Shown here: positions 34,935 through 43,802 of the stretch, one piece after another
How positions within the stretch are numbered: the stretch's first letter is position 1
Layout: each line of letters starts with the position of its first letter
NCBI GenBank assembly: GCA_964398985.1
Contig: CAYNOS010000014.1
Coordinates: forward strand, 1-53,839
Reading direction: 5' to 3'
Source: CAYMRL01 sp964398985
GTDB lineage: Bacteria > Deinococcota > Deinococci > Deinococcales > Trueperaceae
DNA: 53,839 bases
The notes under the pieces: generated by a model
Told to the model about the DNA's origin: nothing
Database searches by the model: none
Seen by the model: only the letters and a program-made list of their open reading frames with translations
Translations under genes and position numbers: made by a program

Positions 34935-35096
34935 GGCGCTCCCTTCTGGCCGGTGAACGGTGTGCGCGGTGCCGTTCGCCTAAGGCGAGTCTATCACCGG
35001 GGCCCAGGCCGCCGGCAGGGACCTAAGTACGTGGTCGTTGCCGTGTATGACGTGTTATCCGCACGTTCTGCGCCCGATGCTAGAGTTGGAGTCGCA

Positions 35097-35462
35097 GTGG
35101 CCGTGGAACACAACGCGTCGATCTCACAGGAGGATTCCAGGCAGGCGGATGACGCCGGGATCCGGTACTGCCCTGCGGGTGAAGCCATCGAGATCCTGCA
35201 GGAGAAGTGGACCTTGCACATCGTCCACGCACTTCTGACCGGCCCCAGGGGCTTCAACGAGCTCGGGCGGGACATCGGCGGCTGCAACCCCACGACGCTC
35301 GCACAGCGGCTGGCGCGCCTGGAGTCGATAGGCATCGTGCATCGCGCGCCCACGCAGTCCGCGCAGTTGCGAGGGGCGTACGCGCTGACCGAGTCGGGTC
35401 TCGGGCTCAGCCGCGTGATCGCCGCGATCCGCTCCTGGGCCACGGCCCACCTGAAGGACTAG
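35097..35462 (+). CDS. HxlR-family transcriptional regulator
   Basis: About 121 residues from GTG 35097 (GGAG five bases upstream; TAGAGT at 35081-35086). The winged-helix motif is RYCPAGEAIEILQEKWTLHIVHALL, GFNELGRDIGGCNPTTLAQRLARLE. The Cys in YCP is the conserved redox-sensing residue of YodB/HypR-type regulators, so it may respond to electrophiles. Convergent with the response regulator; no obvious target gene adjacent. Confidence 0.9.
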   Translation: MAVEHNASISQEDSRQADDAGIRYCPAGEAIEILQEKWTLHIVHALLTGPRGFNELGRDIGGCNPTTLAQRLARLESIGIVHRAPTQSAQLRGAYALTESGLGLSRVIAAIRSWATAHLKD

Positions 35463-35495
35463 GGTCTCGCGACAACCGTGTGGGGAAGGGGCGGC

Positions 35496-36164
35496 CTAGG
35501 CGTCGCGCCGGCGCCCGAAGGGCCCACGGCGCCTCTGTGAGCCGCGCTTCAGCTCGCTCATCTCGCTGCGGAGCCTGTCGAGTTGCATCCTGAGGTTGGC
35601 GACCTCGCGCTTCAAGCGTTCGTTCTCGGTCCGCAGCCGGCTGCGCTCGTCGTTCGGCTCGGTCTTGGCGTCGTCCTCGCGGCCGGCGGCAGCATCTTTG
35701 GCCGGTTGGCCGCCGAGGTCGCGGAGCGCCTCCTCGATCACCTGAGTCGATTCGCCTTGGCCCGCGCGGGAGCTCGTGCTGGCGGCGGCCATCAGGCGCC
35801 TCGCCCGGTCGCGGAAGTTCTTGTCGCCAAGCGGTTTCGGCAGGACCAGATCGACGCCGGCCGAGGCGGCGCGGTCCCTGATCGGCTGCGACAAGCCGTG
35901 CCCGTCGGTCTGGAGCGTGAGGATCACCGGCACGTGAGCCAAGCGCGCGACCGACTTGATGCGCGAGGCCGCCGCCGTGCCCTCCAGGTCGTGAAGGTCC
36001 TGGTCGATGACGATGAGGTTGGGGGTGCGTTCACGCAGGAACTCGAGCAGCGCCCTGGCGGTGCTGACGCCTACCGTCTCGGCTCCGTCGTCGGCCAGCA
36101 GAAGGTCGACCAGCTGCCGCTGCAGGGGATCGGGATCGGCCACCAGAAAGACGCGTTGCGGCAT
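35496..36164 (-). CDS. Response-regulator receiver protein with C-terminal coiled coil
   Basis: 222 residues. The receiver domain covers 1-130: VFLVADPDPLQRQLV, the phosphorylation Asp region LIVIDQDL, and LVLPKPLG with the conserved Lys. Residues 165-205 form a long charged coiled coil and the end is basic (RRRGPFGRRRDA). There is no DNA-binding domain, so it likely signals by protein contacts. It lies just downstream of minD-minE; a role in cell division or polarity is a guess. Confidence 0.88.
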   Translation of the reverse strand: MPQRVFLVADPDPLQRQLVDLLLADDGAETVGVSTARALLEFLRERTPNLIVIDQDLHDLEGTAAASRIKSVARLAHVPVILTLQTDGHGLSQPIRDRAASAGVDLVLPKPLGDKNFRDRARRLMAAASTSSRAGQGESTQVIEEALRDLGGQPAKDAAAGREDDAKTEPNDERSRLRTENERLKREVANLRMQLDRLRSEMSELKRGSQRRRGPFGRRRDA

Positions 36165-36252
36165 CAGTGGTCGAGGTTAGCACGCTAGAAAGCGCTGCCA
36201 GGACTCACTCATCACCACGAACCGGGTGGCTGAGGATGGCTCGGTGGCGGCC

Positions 36253-36486
36253 TCAGCCCTGCTGCACGGGCAGGTTGGCGACCAGGATCATCCGCTCGCC
36301 CTGCTGCTCGACGCGAACGTCGTAGTCCTGCTCGTCGGCAGGGAAGTACTTCTTGATCACATCCAACAACTCGCGCTTGAGGTCCTCGACCTTGCCGGGG
36401 GTGAGCTTGGCGCGGTCGTACGACAGCACCAGCTTCAGCCGCTCCTTGAGATGGTCTTTGCTCTTGCGCCGGAACAGCCCGAACAT
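36253..36486 (-). CDS. minE: Cell division topological factor MinE
   Basis: 77 residues. The N-terminal membrane/MinD contact is FGLFRRKSKDHLKERLKLVLSYDR; the rest is the dimer domain (LKRELLDVIKKYFP, VRVEQQGERMILVANLP). It stimulates MinD ATPase. The ATG overlaps the minD stop by one base. Confidence 0.95.
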   Translation of the reverse strand: MFGLFRRKSKDHLKERLKLVLSYDRAKLTPGKVEDLKRELLDVIKKYFPADEQDYDVRVEQQGERMILVANLPVQQG

Positions 36487-37298
36487 CAGGCTCCACCTCC
36501 GAAGATGCGCCTGAGGCCGGCCAGGAAGCCGCCCTGCGGCTGCAGCGAGGGGTAGGCGACGTCCTCCCCGCGGATGCGCCTGGCGATGTCGCGGAACGCG
36601 GTGCCCGCCCCCAGCCGGCTGCTGTCATCGAGCGAGGCGGGGTTGCCGATGTTCGTGGAGACCAGGATCTTCTCGTCCTCGGGTACGACCCCGATCAACT
36701 TCACGCCCAGGATCTCCAGGACGTCCTCGATCTCGAGCATGTCACCGCGCTTGACCATGTCAGGCCGCAGCCTGTTGATGATGAGCCTGACCTCGGGGAT
36801 CTCGCGCGCTTCCAGCAGCCCGATGATGCGGTCGGCGTCACGGACGCTGGAGACCTCGGGGTTGACGACCACCAGCGCGCCGGTAGCGGCGCTGGCGGCG
36901 GTCTGGAAGCCCGACTCGATGCCGGCAGGGCTGTCGATGAGGACCCTGTCGAACCCCTCGTCCTCGATCAGCGCCTTGACCGTCTCCTGCATCCGAGACT
37001 CCGAGAGCGCGCTCTTATCGCGGGTCTGCGACGCCGCCAACAGGTGGAGGCTGTCGACGCGCTTGTCGCGGATCAGGGCCTGGCGCAGCTTGCAGCGGCC
37101 CTCGAAGACGTCGATGAGGTCGTAGACGACGCGACCTTCGAGGCCCATCACGACGTCGAGGTTCCTCAGCCCGACGTCGGTGTCGATGACGCATACCTTC
37201 TCGCCGAGCCGCGCGAGCGCGGCGCCCACGTTGGCGGTCGTCGTGGTCTTGCCGACGCCGCCCTTGCCCGACGTCACCACAATCGCTTTGGCGTTCAC
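36486..37298 (-). CDS. minD: Septum site-determining ATPase MinD
   Basis: 270 residues from GTG 37298, with AGGAGG upstream. Deviant Walker A SGKGGVGKTTT, then VIDTDVGLRNLDVVMG and LIDSPAGIE. The C-terminus (FLAGLRRIFGG) is an amphipathic membrane helix. It forms membrane-bound dimers at the poles. minC is not adjacent on either side. TATAGT at 37412-37417 may be its -10. Confidence 0.95.
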   Translation of the reverse strand: MNAKAIVVTSGKGGVGKTTTTANVGAALARLGEKVCVIDTDVGLRNLDVVMGLEGRVVYDLIDVFEGRCKLRQALIRDKRVDSLHLLAASQTRDKSALSESRMQETVKALIEDEGFDRVLIDSPAGIESGFQTAASAATGALVVVNPEVSSVRDADRIIGLLEAREIPEVRLIINRLRPDMVKRGDMLEIEDVLEILGVKLIGVVPEDEKILVSTNIGNPASLDDSSRLGAGTAFRDIARRIRGEDVAYPSLQPQGGFLAGLRRIFGGGA

Positions 37299-37438
37299 GC
37301 TGAGGCTCCTCCTAGCCAGGATGGCTGTCACCAGCGGCGCTCGCGGCCGCCAAGAATCCACATAGGTCCGCCGCAGGTCCTTCCCAAGGGCACTTGGCGG
37401 CGCTGGGGCGAACTATAACATCGCCGGCGAGAGCGTCC

Positions 37439-39715
37439 TCAGGCGGGCGCCAGCCCGGCGTACTTGAGCAGCAGCCGCTTGGCGCCGGCGGACTCGAACA
37501 CCACGGTGATCTCGGTCCTGGCCCCCTCGCCGCTGAGTCCCACGACCGTGCCGACGCCGAACTTCGGGTGCGTGACCCGCTCTCCGCCTCGGAACTGGAC
37601 GCTCGCTGCGGTCCCTTCGCCGCCGGCCGGCGCCGAGGAGGAGGAGCCGCTGCGGGCGCGCAGCGGCAACGCCACGCTCGGGGGTCGCCACACGTCGCGC
37701 GTGAAGTGGCCGCGCCCACCGCCGACGGCCAGCTCGCGGCCGAACACGTCGGTCTCGAGCAGCAGCTCGGAGGGGATGTCCTCGAGGAAGCGGCTCGGCC
37801 GCGCCGGCTCGAGGCGTCCGAAGGTCAAGCGCGACTCGCAGTAGACGAGGAACAGCTCGTCCTCCGCGCGCGTCAGGCCGACGTACAGCAGCCGTCGCTC
37901 CTCCTCGAGCTCCTTGAGGCTGCTGGTGGTGTTGCGATGCGGCAGCAGGTTCTCCTCCATGCCGACGAGGAACACGACGGGGAACTCGAGCCCCTTGGCG
38001 TTGTGGAGCGTCATCAGGGTCACCGCTTCGTCGGCGACCTCGCCGTTGACCGCCTTGACGGCGCGGTCGTCGACGCTGGCCAGCAGAGCGGCCTCGTCGA
38101 GGAAGTCGGCGATGCTGCCCTGCTGCTCCGCCTGCCACTCGGCGACGGCGTTCACCAGCTCGTCGAGGTTGTCGATGCGACCTTCGGCCTCGTGGGTGCC
38201 TTCGCGCCTGAGCGCGTCCAGGTAGCCGCTCTGGTCCAGCACCGCGCTCAGGAACGCCGCGGCCGGCAACTCCTCGGAGGCGAGGGCAAGGTCGTCCATC
38301 AGTTGCGAGAAGTCGACCAGACGCTTGACAGCAGGGGTGCCGGCGAGCACCGTGCCGGCATTGCGCACCGCGGCCGAGAACGGCTCGCGGTTGCGCGTCG
38401 CCCAGGCTGCCAGGTTCTGCTCGCTGGTGGCGCCGATGCCCCGCTTGGGGCGGTTCATGATCCGACGCCAGGAGACGTCGTCAGCGGGGTTCAGGGCGGC
38501 GCGCGCGTAGCTGAGCACGTCCTTCACCTCGCGCCGTTCGTAGAAGCCGACTCCGCCGACGATGCGCGCGGGGATGCTGGCGCGCCTCAAGGCCTCTTCG
38601 AGCACGCGCGACTGGGAGTTGGTCCGGTACAGCACGGCGAAGCTCTCGTGCCCAAGGCCGCGCTCGGCCGCGAGCCGTTCGATGCTACGCGCGACGAACT
38701 CGCCCTCGGCGCGGTGATCGGCGGCGCGGTAGAGCTTGGTCTTCTCGCCCGCAGGCTTCACCGGCTTGAGGGTCTTCTCGATGCGGCCCTGGTTTTGGTC
38801 GATGACGGCATTGGCTACCGCCAGGATGCCGCCGTTGGAGCGGTAGTTGAGCTCCAGGCGGTAGACGGCAGCGTCCTGGAAATCGCGCTTGAAGTCGAGG
38901 ATGTTGCGCACGTCGGCGCCGCGGAACGCGTAGATGCTCTGGTCGGGATCGCCGACGACCATCAGGTTCTCGTAAGCGTCGGCCAGCTGCCGGGTGAGCC
39001 GGTACTGCGCCGCGTTGGTGTCCTGATACTCGTCGACGTGGATGAACACCGCGCGCTGCTGGACCTTGTCGAGCACGTCCGGGTGGTCGTCGAAGAGCTC
39101 GACGGTGCGCCCCAGGATGTCGTTGAAGTCGACCGCGTTGGCTTGCCTGAGCCGCGTCTGATAGAGGCGGTACACGTCGGCGATCACCGGCAGGGGCAGG
39201 CCGGAGACCATGCGCCCCCACTCGCGCTCGCCGCGCTCGGCCAGGATCTCCGGGCTCCACAGGTTCGATTTGGCGCGGTCGATCAGCGCCCGCAACGTGC
39301 GTGGGTTGGCCTCGCTCATGCCCTTGATCTCGCCGAGCAGGTCCTTGAGCAGATCGAGCTGGTCGGAGTCGTCGTAGATACCGAAGCCTGGCTTGAGCTC
39401 CACGCGGTCGCCATAGGTCCTCAGCACCCGCAGGCACGCGGAGTGGAAGGTCGAGACCCACAGATCGCGAGCGGCGTCACCGATCAGCGACGCGACGCGC
39501 TCCTTCAGTTCGCCGGCGGCCTTGTTCGTGAACGTCACGGCCAGGATCTGGTGCGGCAGCACCTCGTGCTCGCTCATCAGGTACGCGATCCGATGAACGA
39601 CGGTGCGAGTCTTCCCCGAACCGGCTCCGGCCAACACCAGCGCCGGCCCGCGGTGGTGCTTGACGGCCTCGCGCTGCTCGTTGTTGAGGGGTGCTAGGAG
39701 GGGATGCTCGGACAC
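37439..39715 (-). CDS. pcrA: UvrD/PcrA-family DNA helicase
   Basis: 758 residues from GTG 39715. An open frame continues upstream to 41068, but the helicase begins here (SEHPLLAPLNNEQREAV). Superfamily 1A motifs: I AGAGSGKT, II VDEYQDTN, III GDPDQSIYAFRGAD, IV LNYRSN, V VTLMTLHNAKGLEF, VI LLYVGLTRAED. The C-terminal Tudor-like domain (VTHPKFGVGTVVGLSG) contacts RNA polymerase in PcrA. It unwinds DNA in excision repair and replication conflicts. TATGCT lies nine bases before the GTG. Confidence 0.96.
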   Translation of the reverse strand: MSEHPLLAPLNNEQREAVKHHRGPALVLAGAGSGKTRTVVHRIAYLMSEHEVLPHQILAVTFTNKAAGELKERVASLIGDAARDLWVSTFHSACLRVLRTYGDRVELKPGFGIYDDSDQLDLLKDLLGEIKGMSEANPRTLRALIDRAKSNLWSPEILAERGEREWGRMVSGLPLPVIADVYRLYQTRLRQANAVDFNDILGRTVELFDDHPDVLDKVQQRAVFIHVDEYQDTNAAQYRLTRQLADAYENLMVVGDPDQSIYAFRGADVRNILDFKRDFQDAAVYRLELNYRSNGGILAVANAVIDQNQGRIEKTLKPVKPAGEKTKLYRAADHRAEGEFVARSIERLAAERGLGHESFAVLYRTNSQSRVLEEALRRASIPARIVGGVGFYERREVKDVLSYARAALNPADDVSWRRIMNRPKRGIGATSEQNLAAWATRNREPFSAAVRNAGTVLAGTPAVKRLVDFSQLMDDLALASEELPAAAFLSAVLDQSGYLDALRREGTHEAEGRIDNLDELVNAVAEWQAEQQGSIADFLDEAALLASVDDRAVKAVNGEVADEAVTLMTLHNAKGLEFPVVFLVGMEENLLPHRNTTSSLKELEEERRLLYVGLTRAEDELFLVYCESRLTFGRLEPARPSRFLEDIPSELLLETDVFGRELAVGGGRGHFTRDVWRPPSVALPLRARSGSSSSAPAGGEGTAASVQFRGGERVTHPKFGVGTVVGLSGEGARTEITVVFESAGAKRLLLKYAGLAPA

Positions 39716-39724
39716 AACCGAACC

Positions 39725-39782
39725 AGCATACCGCCTGCCGGCAGCCCCGAAAGCAGTGAGCACGCGCTCAGCGCGGTAGTGT
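39725..39782. promoter_or_regulatory. Divergent -10 boxes of pcrA and the HAD gene
   Basis: TATGCT (39725-39730, minus) precedes pcrA by nine bases; TAGTGT (39777-39782, plus) precedes the HAD gene ATG 39791 by eight bases. Together these define a short shared promoter region. Confidence 0.5.
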
Positions 39783-39790
39783 GTTTGCCG

Positions 39791-40474
39791 ATGCAGGGGG
39801 ATATCGACGGCGTTTGTTTCGACTTGGACGGGACCTTGGGAGGTTACGGGGGCGACTTCGGCGGACTCCTGGCGTTGGCGCGCAGCGAGCTGATGCTGCA
39901 GGCATGCGACATGAACAGGTTCGCGGCGTTGACGCGCGAGGAGCTGCGTCGCGACGGTCCGCTCGACCTGACGATGGTGATGACCGCGGTCCTCGAACGG
40001 CTCGAGCAGCGCGTGCCGGAAGACCTGCCGGCGGTGGTCGGACGCGTCCTCGAGCACTACCAGGCGGAGGTGCGCCCCGCGCCCGGCGCCGCCGAACTCC
40101 TCGAGCGGCTCAGCGCGAGCGGGGTGAGGCTGGCGCTGATCTCCAACGGACCCGTCGACATGCAGCGCGCCGCCTTGGAGAGCTTGGGCTTCGAGCGGCA
40201 CTTCCGGGCCGTGCTGATCTCCGGCGACCGCGACGTCGCGGCCCGCAAGCCTGCCAAGCGCATCTTCTCGCTGGCCTGCACCGGCCTCGAGACGCTGCCG
40301 GAGCGGACCCTGATGATCGGCAATGACGTCGACGCCGACGTTGCCGGCGCCCTCGCATACGGCATGCCGGCGGTGCTGATCGGAACGGAGCTGGCGGGAA
40401 GGGCGGCCGGGGTCCCGGCCGTCGGTGGCCTCCTGCCCCTCGACACGCTGTTGACGGCGCGATACGGCTTGTAG
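39791..40474 (+). CDS. HAD-superfamily phosphatase
   Basis: 227 residues from ATG 39791. Motif I is FDLDGTLGG, motif II LALISNGP, motif III with Lys in ARKPAKR, motif IV MIGNDVDADVAGA. The helical cap lies between motifs I and II. A small phosphorylated metabolite is the likely substrate. The long upstream open frame is ignored because the -10 box and HAD start agree. Confidence 0.92.
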   Translation: MQGDIDGVCFDLDGTLGGYGGDFGGLLALARSELMLQACDMNRFAALTREELRRDGPLDLTMVMTAVLERLEQRVPEDLPAVVGRVLEHYQAEVRPAPGAAELLERLSASGVRLALISNGPVDMQRAALESLGFERHFRAVLISGDRDVAARKPAKRIFSLACTGLETLPERTLMIGNDVDADVAGALAYGMPAVLIGTELAGRAAGVPAVGGLLPLDTLLTARYGL

Positions 40475-40477
40475 ACT
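40472..40477 (+). promoter_or_regulatory. -10 box (leaderless)
   Basis: TAGACT, six bases before ATG 40484; TTGACG lies 15 bases upstream of it. Confidence 0.6.
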
Positions 40478-40483
40478 GGTGGC

Positions 40484-40873
40484 ATGACCGACAGGGACCG
40501 TGCCTTCTACAGAGCGTGGGCTGAGTTGCTCGATTGGCTCAGGGAGTACTCCGCTGGCAGCGACCGGGCGCAGTTCACCAAGGAATCGGATTTCACGGAC
40601 TACATCTACCGGATGCACCGCGAGTACGACCTGCCCACCACCGTGATGGTCGCCAGCCTCTCGGACGCCGCCGGCAAGCCGGTGCTGATGCTCAGCGCCA
40701 GCCCGCGCGCCTCGGTGTTCAAGGAAGTCGTTCTGCACCCGTTCAACGGCCACGTCTACCGCAAGCTGACCCTGGCTCCGGACGGCCGCACGCTCGCCGA
40801 GGGCAAGCGTCCGTTCACGCGCGAGCGCCTGTTCGCGCTCGCCGACGAGTTGTTCTCGCTGGCTGCCGCCTAA
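40484..40873 (+). CDS. Hypothetical protein
   Basis: 129 residues: AFYRAWAELLDWLREYS, then a beta-rich middle (TTVMVASLSDAAGKPVLMLSAS) and a helical end. It has no known motif or membrane segment. Its stop overlaps the convergent FAD oxidoreductase by four bases. A -10 box six bases before the ATG supports it as a real gene. Confidence 0.75.
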   Translation: MTDRDRAFYRAWAELLDWLREYSAGSDRAQFTKESDFTDYIYRMHREYDLPTTVMVASLSDAAGKPVLMLSASPRASVFKEVVLHPFNGHVYRKLTLAPDGRTLAEGKRPFTRERLFALADELFSLAAA

Positions 40874-41919
40874 GGGTTGCCGGCCAGCCGGTCGGCCAGC
40901 CTGGCGGCGAGCAGCGGCCCGGTCAGGAACCCCCTGCCGCCGAGCGCGCCTAGGAAGTAGACGTCCGGCGCCAGGCGCCTCGCCACCGGGACGCCGGTCG
41001 GGCGTCTCGCCCTCACGGCAGTCCAGCGCTCGACCTGGACGCCTTCCGCCAGCGCCGGCAGGTACCACGATGCGGCCTCGACCAAGGCGTCGAAGTCGAT
41101 GCTCGCGTCCGGGGCGACGTGCCCGCCGGTTATCACCACCTCGCGCGCGTCAGTCACGACCGCGCACACCGGCCCGGCGACGGCCGCGACCGAGACATCC
41201 ACGGCCCCCTCGTACAGGGATCGCGGCAGACGCAGCCGCACCGCGCCGCCGCGCTCGTGGCGTAGGCGCGGCAGGCGCGTCGTGAGCGGGTCGTAGGCGC
41301 CCGGACACAGGACCAGGCGGCGCGCGCCGAGGTGGCCGCGGCTGGTCGTGCAGTCAAACCCGCGTGGCGTTCGCTGGTAGCCCAGCAGCTCGGTGTCCTG
41401 GTACGCCGTCGCCGCGCCGCGTGGCTCCGAGCCCGGCGCCGCCTCGCGCAGCGCCGCCAGCAGCTTCGCGGGCTCGACGCGGCCGCCCTGTGCGACTCGC
41501 AGGCCACCGAACGGGCTGTTGAGTCCCTCTCCGAGCGCCTGCGGCTCGAACCAGCCGAGGCCCGAGCCGGCCGCCTGCGCCAGACGTCGCCAGGCTGTCG
41601 CCTGGCGCCGGTTGCCGGCCACTCGCACCACGCCGCCCACTTCGATGCCGGGGTCGTACCCGAGGGACCTTAGCCGAGATCCGAGCGCGAGCGTGGCGGC
41701 CGCCCCAAGCGCATCGAGCGCGGTGGCGCCGGCCGAGCGTCCGCGGTTCGCGTTGATGACGGCCGCAGGCAACTCGGACGCCGCCGGGGCGTGACCGCCG
41801 CCGTCGACGAGGATGCTGGCCACGCCTCGGCGCGCCAGCTCGAACTGCAGGCTGCGGCCTGCCACCCCGCCGCCGGCGATCAGAACGTCGGTCTCGTGAA
41901 GTTGTGCGGCCGCGCTCAC
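40870..41919 (-). CDS. FAD-dependent oxidoreductase, MnmC C-terminal type
   Basis: 349 residues from GTG 41919, overlapping the stop of mnmD (GTGA). Rossmann motif VLIAGGGVAGRSLQFELARRG, then RRLVLCPGAYDPLTTRL, then the closing FLGALGGRGFLTGPLLAARL, which matches the FAD domain of MnmC. In MnmC this half turns cmnm5U34 into nm5U34 in tRNA; mnmD does the methyl step. Substrate is inferred from the pairing. Confidence 0.88.
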   Translation of the reverse strand: MSAAAQLHETDVLIAGGGVAGRSLQFELARRGVASILVDGGGHAPAASELPAAVINANRGRSAGATALDALGAAATLALGSRLRSLGYDPGIEVGGVVRVAGNRRQATAWRRLAQAAGSGLGWFEPQALGEGLNSPFGGLRVAQGGRVEPAKLLAALREAAPGSEPRGAATAYQDTELLGYQRTPRGFDCTTSRGHLGARRLVLCPGAYDPLTTRLPRLRHERGGAVRLRLPRSLYEGAVDVSVAAVAGPVCAVVTDAREVVITGGHVAPDASIDFDALVEAASWYLPALAEGVQVERWTAVRARRPTGVPVARRLAPDVYFLGALGGRGFLTGPLLAARLADRLAGNP

Positions 41920-42611
41920 GGACGGCGCACGGCTACCAGCGCCTCGCGCTTGCCGCCCGGCGGCCCGCGGACCTTGCTGACCTCCAGCCCCAGTTCGCCC
42001 AGCGCGCGTCGCAGCGCTCCGCTGACGCTGTAGCTCACCAGGCGCCCGCCCGGTGCCAGCGTGGCGGCAAGCCGCGCCAGGAAGCTCGGCTGCCACGGTT
42101 CGGGGTTGGCGTCGGGGCTGAAGGCGTCGAGGTAGACGGCGTCGCAGGGTCCACTGAAGTCGCTCTCGAGAGCGTCGCCGATCAGCAACTCGAGCGTGAC
42201 GTGCGGCGCCGAAGGCGGCGTGAACAGCTGCCTGCCGGCCGTCGCGCCGCCCGCCGGTCCGCACAGCCACGCCAGCAGCTCGGCGGGCAGGGGGGAGGGC
42301 GCCAGCAACTCGCCGTAGGCGAGCTCGCCGAGGACTTCGCCGGGCGGCAACCGGCGTTCCAGCGACGTGTACCAGAGCGGCGTCCCGCTGGCGGCAGCCT
42401 GGCAGGCCGTGACCAGGAAGTTGAGCCCGGTGCCGAAGCCGACCTCCAGAACGGAGCTGGGCTTCCCGGCGGCGAGCCGCTGCTCCACGCCGCTGCCGCG
42501 GAGGAAGACGCCGACGGCCTCGCTCAACGCACCGCGGTGGGATCGGTACGTCTGCCGATACTCGGGCGAGTAGAGGGTGCGCGAGCCATCCTCGGTGACC
42601 AGGCTGCGCAT
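41916..42611 (-). CDS. mnmD: tRNA (5-methylaminomethyl-2-thiouridine)-methyltransferase MnmD
   Basis: 231 residues. Features of the MnmC N-terminal half: TEDGSRTLYSPEYRQTYRSHRGALSEA, motif I VLEVGFGTGLNFLVT and DAVYLDAFSPDANPEPWQP. It methylates nm5(s2)U34 of tRNA. ATG 42611 lies five bases after TAGAGT, leaderless. The FAD half follows as a separate overlapping gene. Confidence 0.95.
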   Translation of the reverse strand: MRSLVTEDGSRTLYSPEYRQTYRSHRGALSEAVGVFLRGSGVEQRLAAGKPSSVLEVGFGTGLNFLVTACQAAASGTPLWYTSLERRLPPGEVLGELAYGELLAPSPLPAELLAWLCGPAGGATAGRQLFTPPSAPHVTLELLIGDALESDFSGPCDAVYLDAFSPDANPEPWQPSFLARLAATLAPGGRLVSYSVSGALRRALGELGLEVSKVRGPPGGKREALVAVRRP

Positions 42612-42616
42612 GCTTA

Positions 42617-42622
42617 ACTCTA
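42617..42622 (-). promoter_or_regulatory. -10 box of mnmD (leaderless)
   Basis: TAGAGT, five bases before ATG 42611 on the minus strand. Confidence 0.55.
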
Positions 42623-42745
42623 CCCAGGCTTCTCACACAAGGTAGCCCTAAGCTGGCGACAGATTGATCGCAGCGAAGCGCACCGGCTCGTTCGCCAAGT
42701 GAGCGCGGTGCGCGTGCGCTTGCGTGGCGAGGAGGCTGAGGGCGT

Positions 42746-43753
42746 TTGCGTCGCGTTGGCGAGCTGATGTGGCAGGCGGTGCAGGAGTTCTACCGGGTAG
42801 TCAGCACCTGGTACGCCGGGCTGCCGCCAGCCTTCGACCCCCGCACCTGGACGCTGCAGGCCTGGCTGATTGCCGCCGGCGTGCTGTTGATTCTGCTGTT
42901 GCTGCTGCGCAGTCCCCGCCGGGCACGGCGCGGGCCGAGGCGCGGCTGGCCGGAGTTGATGATCTCGCACGGCGAGATCACCCTGCTCGACCCGGCGCCG
43001 CTCGCCGCCGCCGCGGACGGCGGAAGGCGCCGCGCGGCGCTATTGAGCGCACCGGAGGGCGCCGCCTTCCAGCTGCGCATGACCGTCAGCAACCTCAACA
43101 CCTACCCGATGCAACTGCTCGAGCTGGTGGTGCGGGTCACCGGAGCCCGGCAGCCCGTGGTGGCCGACGCCAGCGCGGTCGTGCCGCCGCATGGCGCGGT
43201 CGACGTCGTCGCTGACCTCGCCGACCTGCCCGGCGAATCCGGCACGTTCGAGCTGTACCTCTACGGGAACCGCTCGCGTCCGCGCACCGTGAAGCTGGCG
43301 GTTCCGCTCGAGTGGGAGCCGTGGAACCAGCGCTACCGCCTGCGCGCGACCGGGCAGCGAGTCGAGAGGGCCGGCGCGTTGCCGTCCGCCAGCATGCTCA
43401 GAGAAGACCGCAACCGCAGACGCGCGGCGCGCGTGGCGGCCGGCGCCCGCCAGGCGGCGCATTCGGTCACCAGCGGCGCCGAGCGCATCGGCGTCGAGCT
43501 GCGCAGGAGTTGGGCTCGGTTCCAGACCAGGCGCGAGGCGCGGGTAGCCGCGGCGCGCGAGCGCGCCCGCGCCGCCGAAGCCGCGTCGTTGCGCCCGGTC
43601 CCGACGTCGGTGCCGTTCGGTCCCGCCGCGCGCTCCTCGCAGGCTGCCTCGCAGCCAGCAGCGCCAGCGGCGCCGCGAACCGTCCAGCCGCACAACGAGA
43701 CGGCCAAGAAGGACGAACCGCCCCGCCGCCTCGACTTCCCCGACGAGTTCTGA
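42746..43753 (+). CDS. Single-pass membrane protein, unknown function
   Basis: 335 residues from a TTG at 42746 (GAGGAGG 10 bases upstream); ATG 42767 is the alternative. A membrane helix at about 38-57 (AWLIAAGVLLILLLLL) is followed by a beta-rich domain (FQLRMTVSNLNTYPMQLLELVVRV, TFELYLYGNRSRPRTVKL), then an Arg/Ala-rich charged tail and a final acidic FPDEF. No family recognised. The beta domain resembles Ig-like folds found in envelope proteins. Confidence 0.8.
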   Translation: MRRVGELMWQAVQEFYRVVSTWYAGLPPAFDPRTWTLQAWLIAAGVLLILLLLLRSPRRARRGPRRGWPELMISHGEITLLDPAPLAAAADGGRRRAALLSAPEGAAFQLRMTVSNLNTYPMQLLELVVRVTGARQPVVADASAVVPPHGAVDVVADLADLPGESGTFELYLYGNRSRPRTVKLAVPLEWEPWNQRYRLRATGQRVERAGALPSASMLREDRNRRRAARVAAGARQAAHSVTSGAERIGVELRRSWARFQTRREARVAAARERARAAEAASLRPVPTSVPFGPAARSSQAASQPAAPAAPRTVQPHNETAKKDEPPRRLDFPDEF

Positions 43754-43802
43754 CGCGCAGCCTGGGGCCCCGGCTGGGTAAGCTGGGCGCTTGGAGGCTT
43801 CG

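Noticed and set aside
37394..39697. 767-codon frame antisense to pcrA
   Set aside because: Shadow of a strongly supported helicase gene.
39716..41068. Apparent 450-codon N-terminal extension of pcrA
   Set aside because: It is antisense to the HAD and 129-residue genes, has no helicase features, and the normal PcrA start and a -10 box are at 39715-39730.
41920..42636. N-terminal extension of the FAD oxidoreductase into the mnmD region
   Set aside because: It is an alternative frame of mnmD; the oxidoreductase starts at GTG 41919 just before its Rossmann motif.
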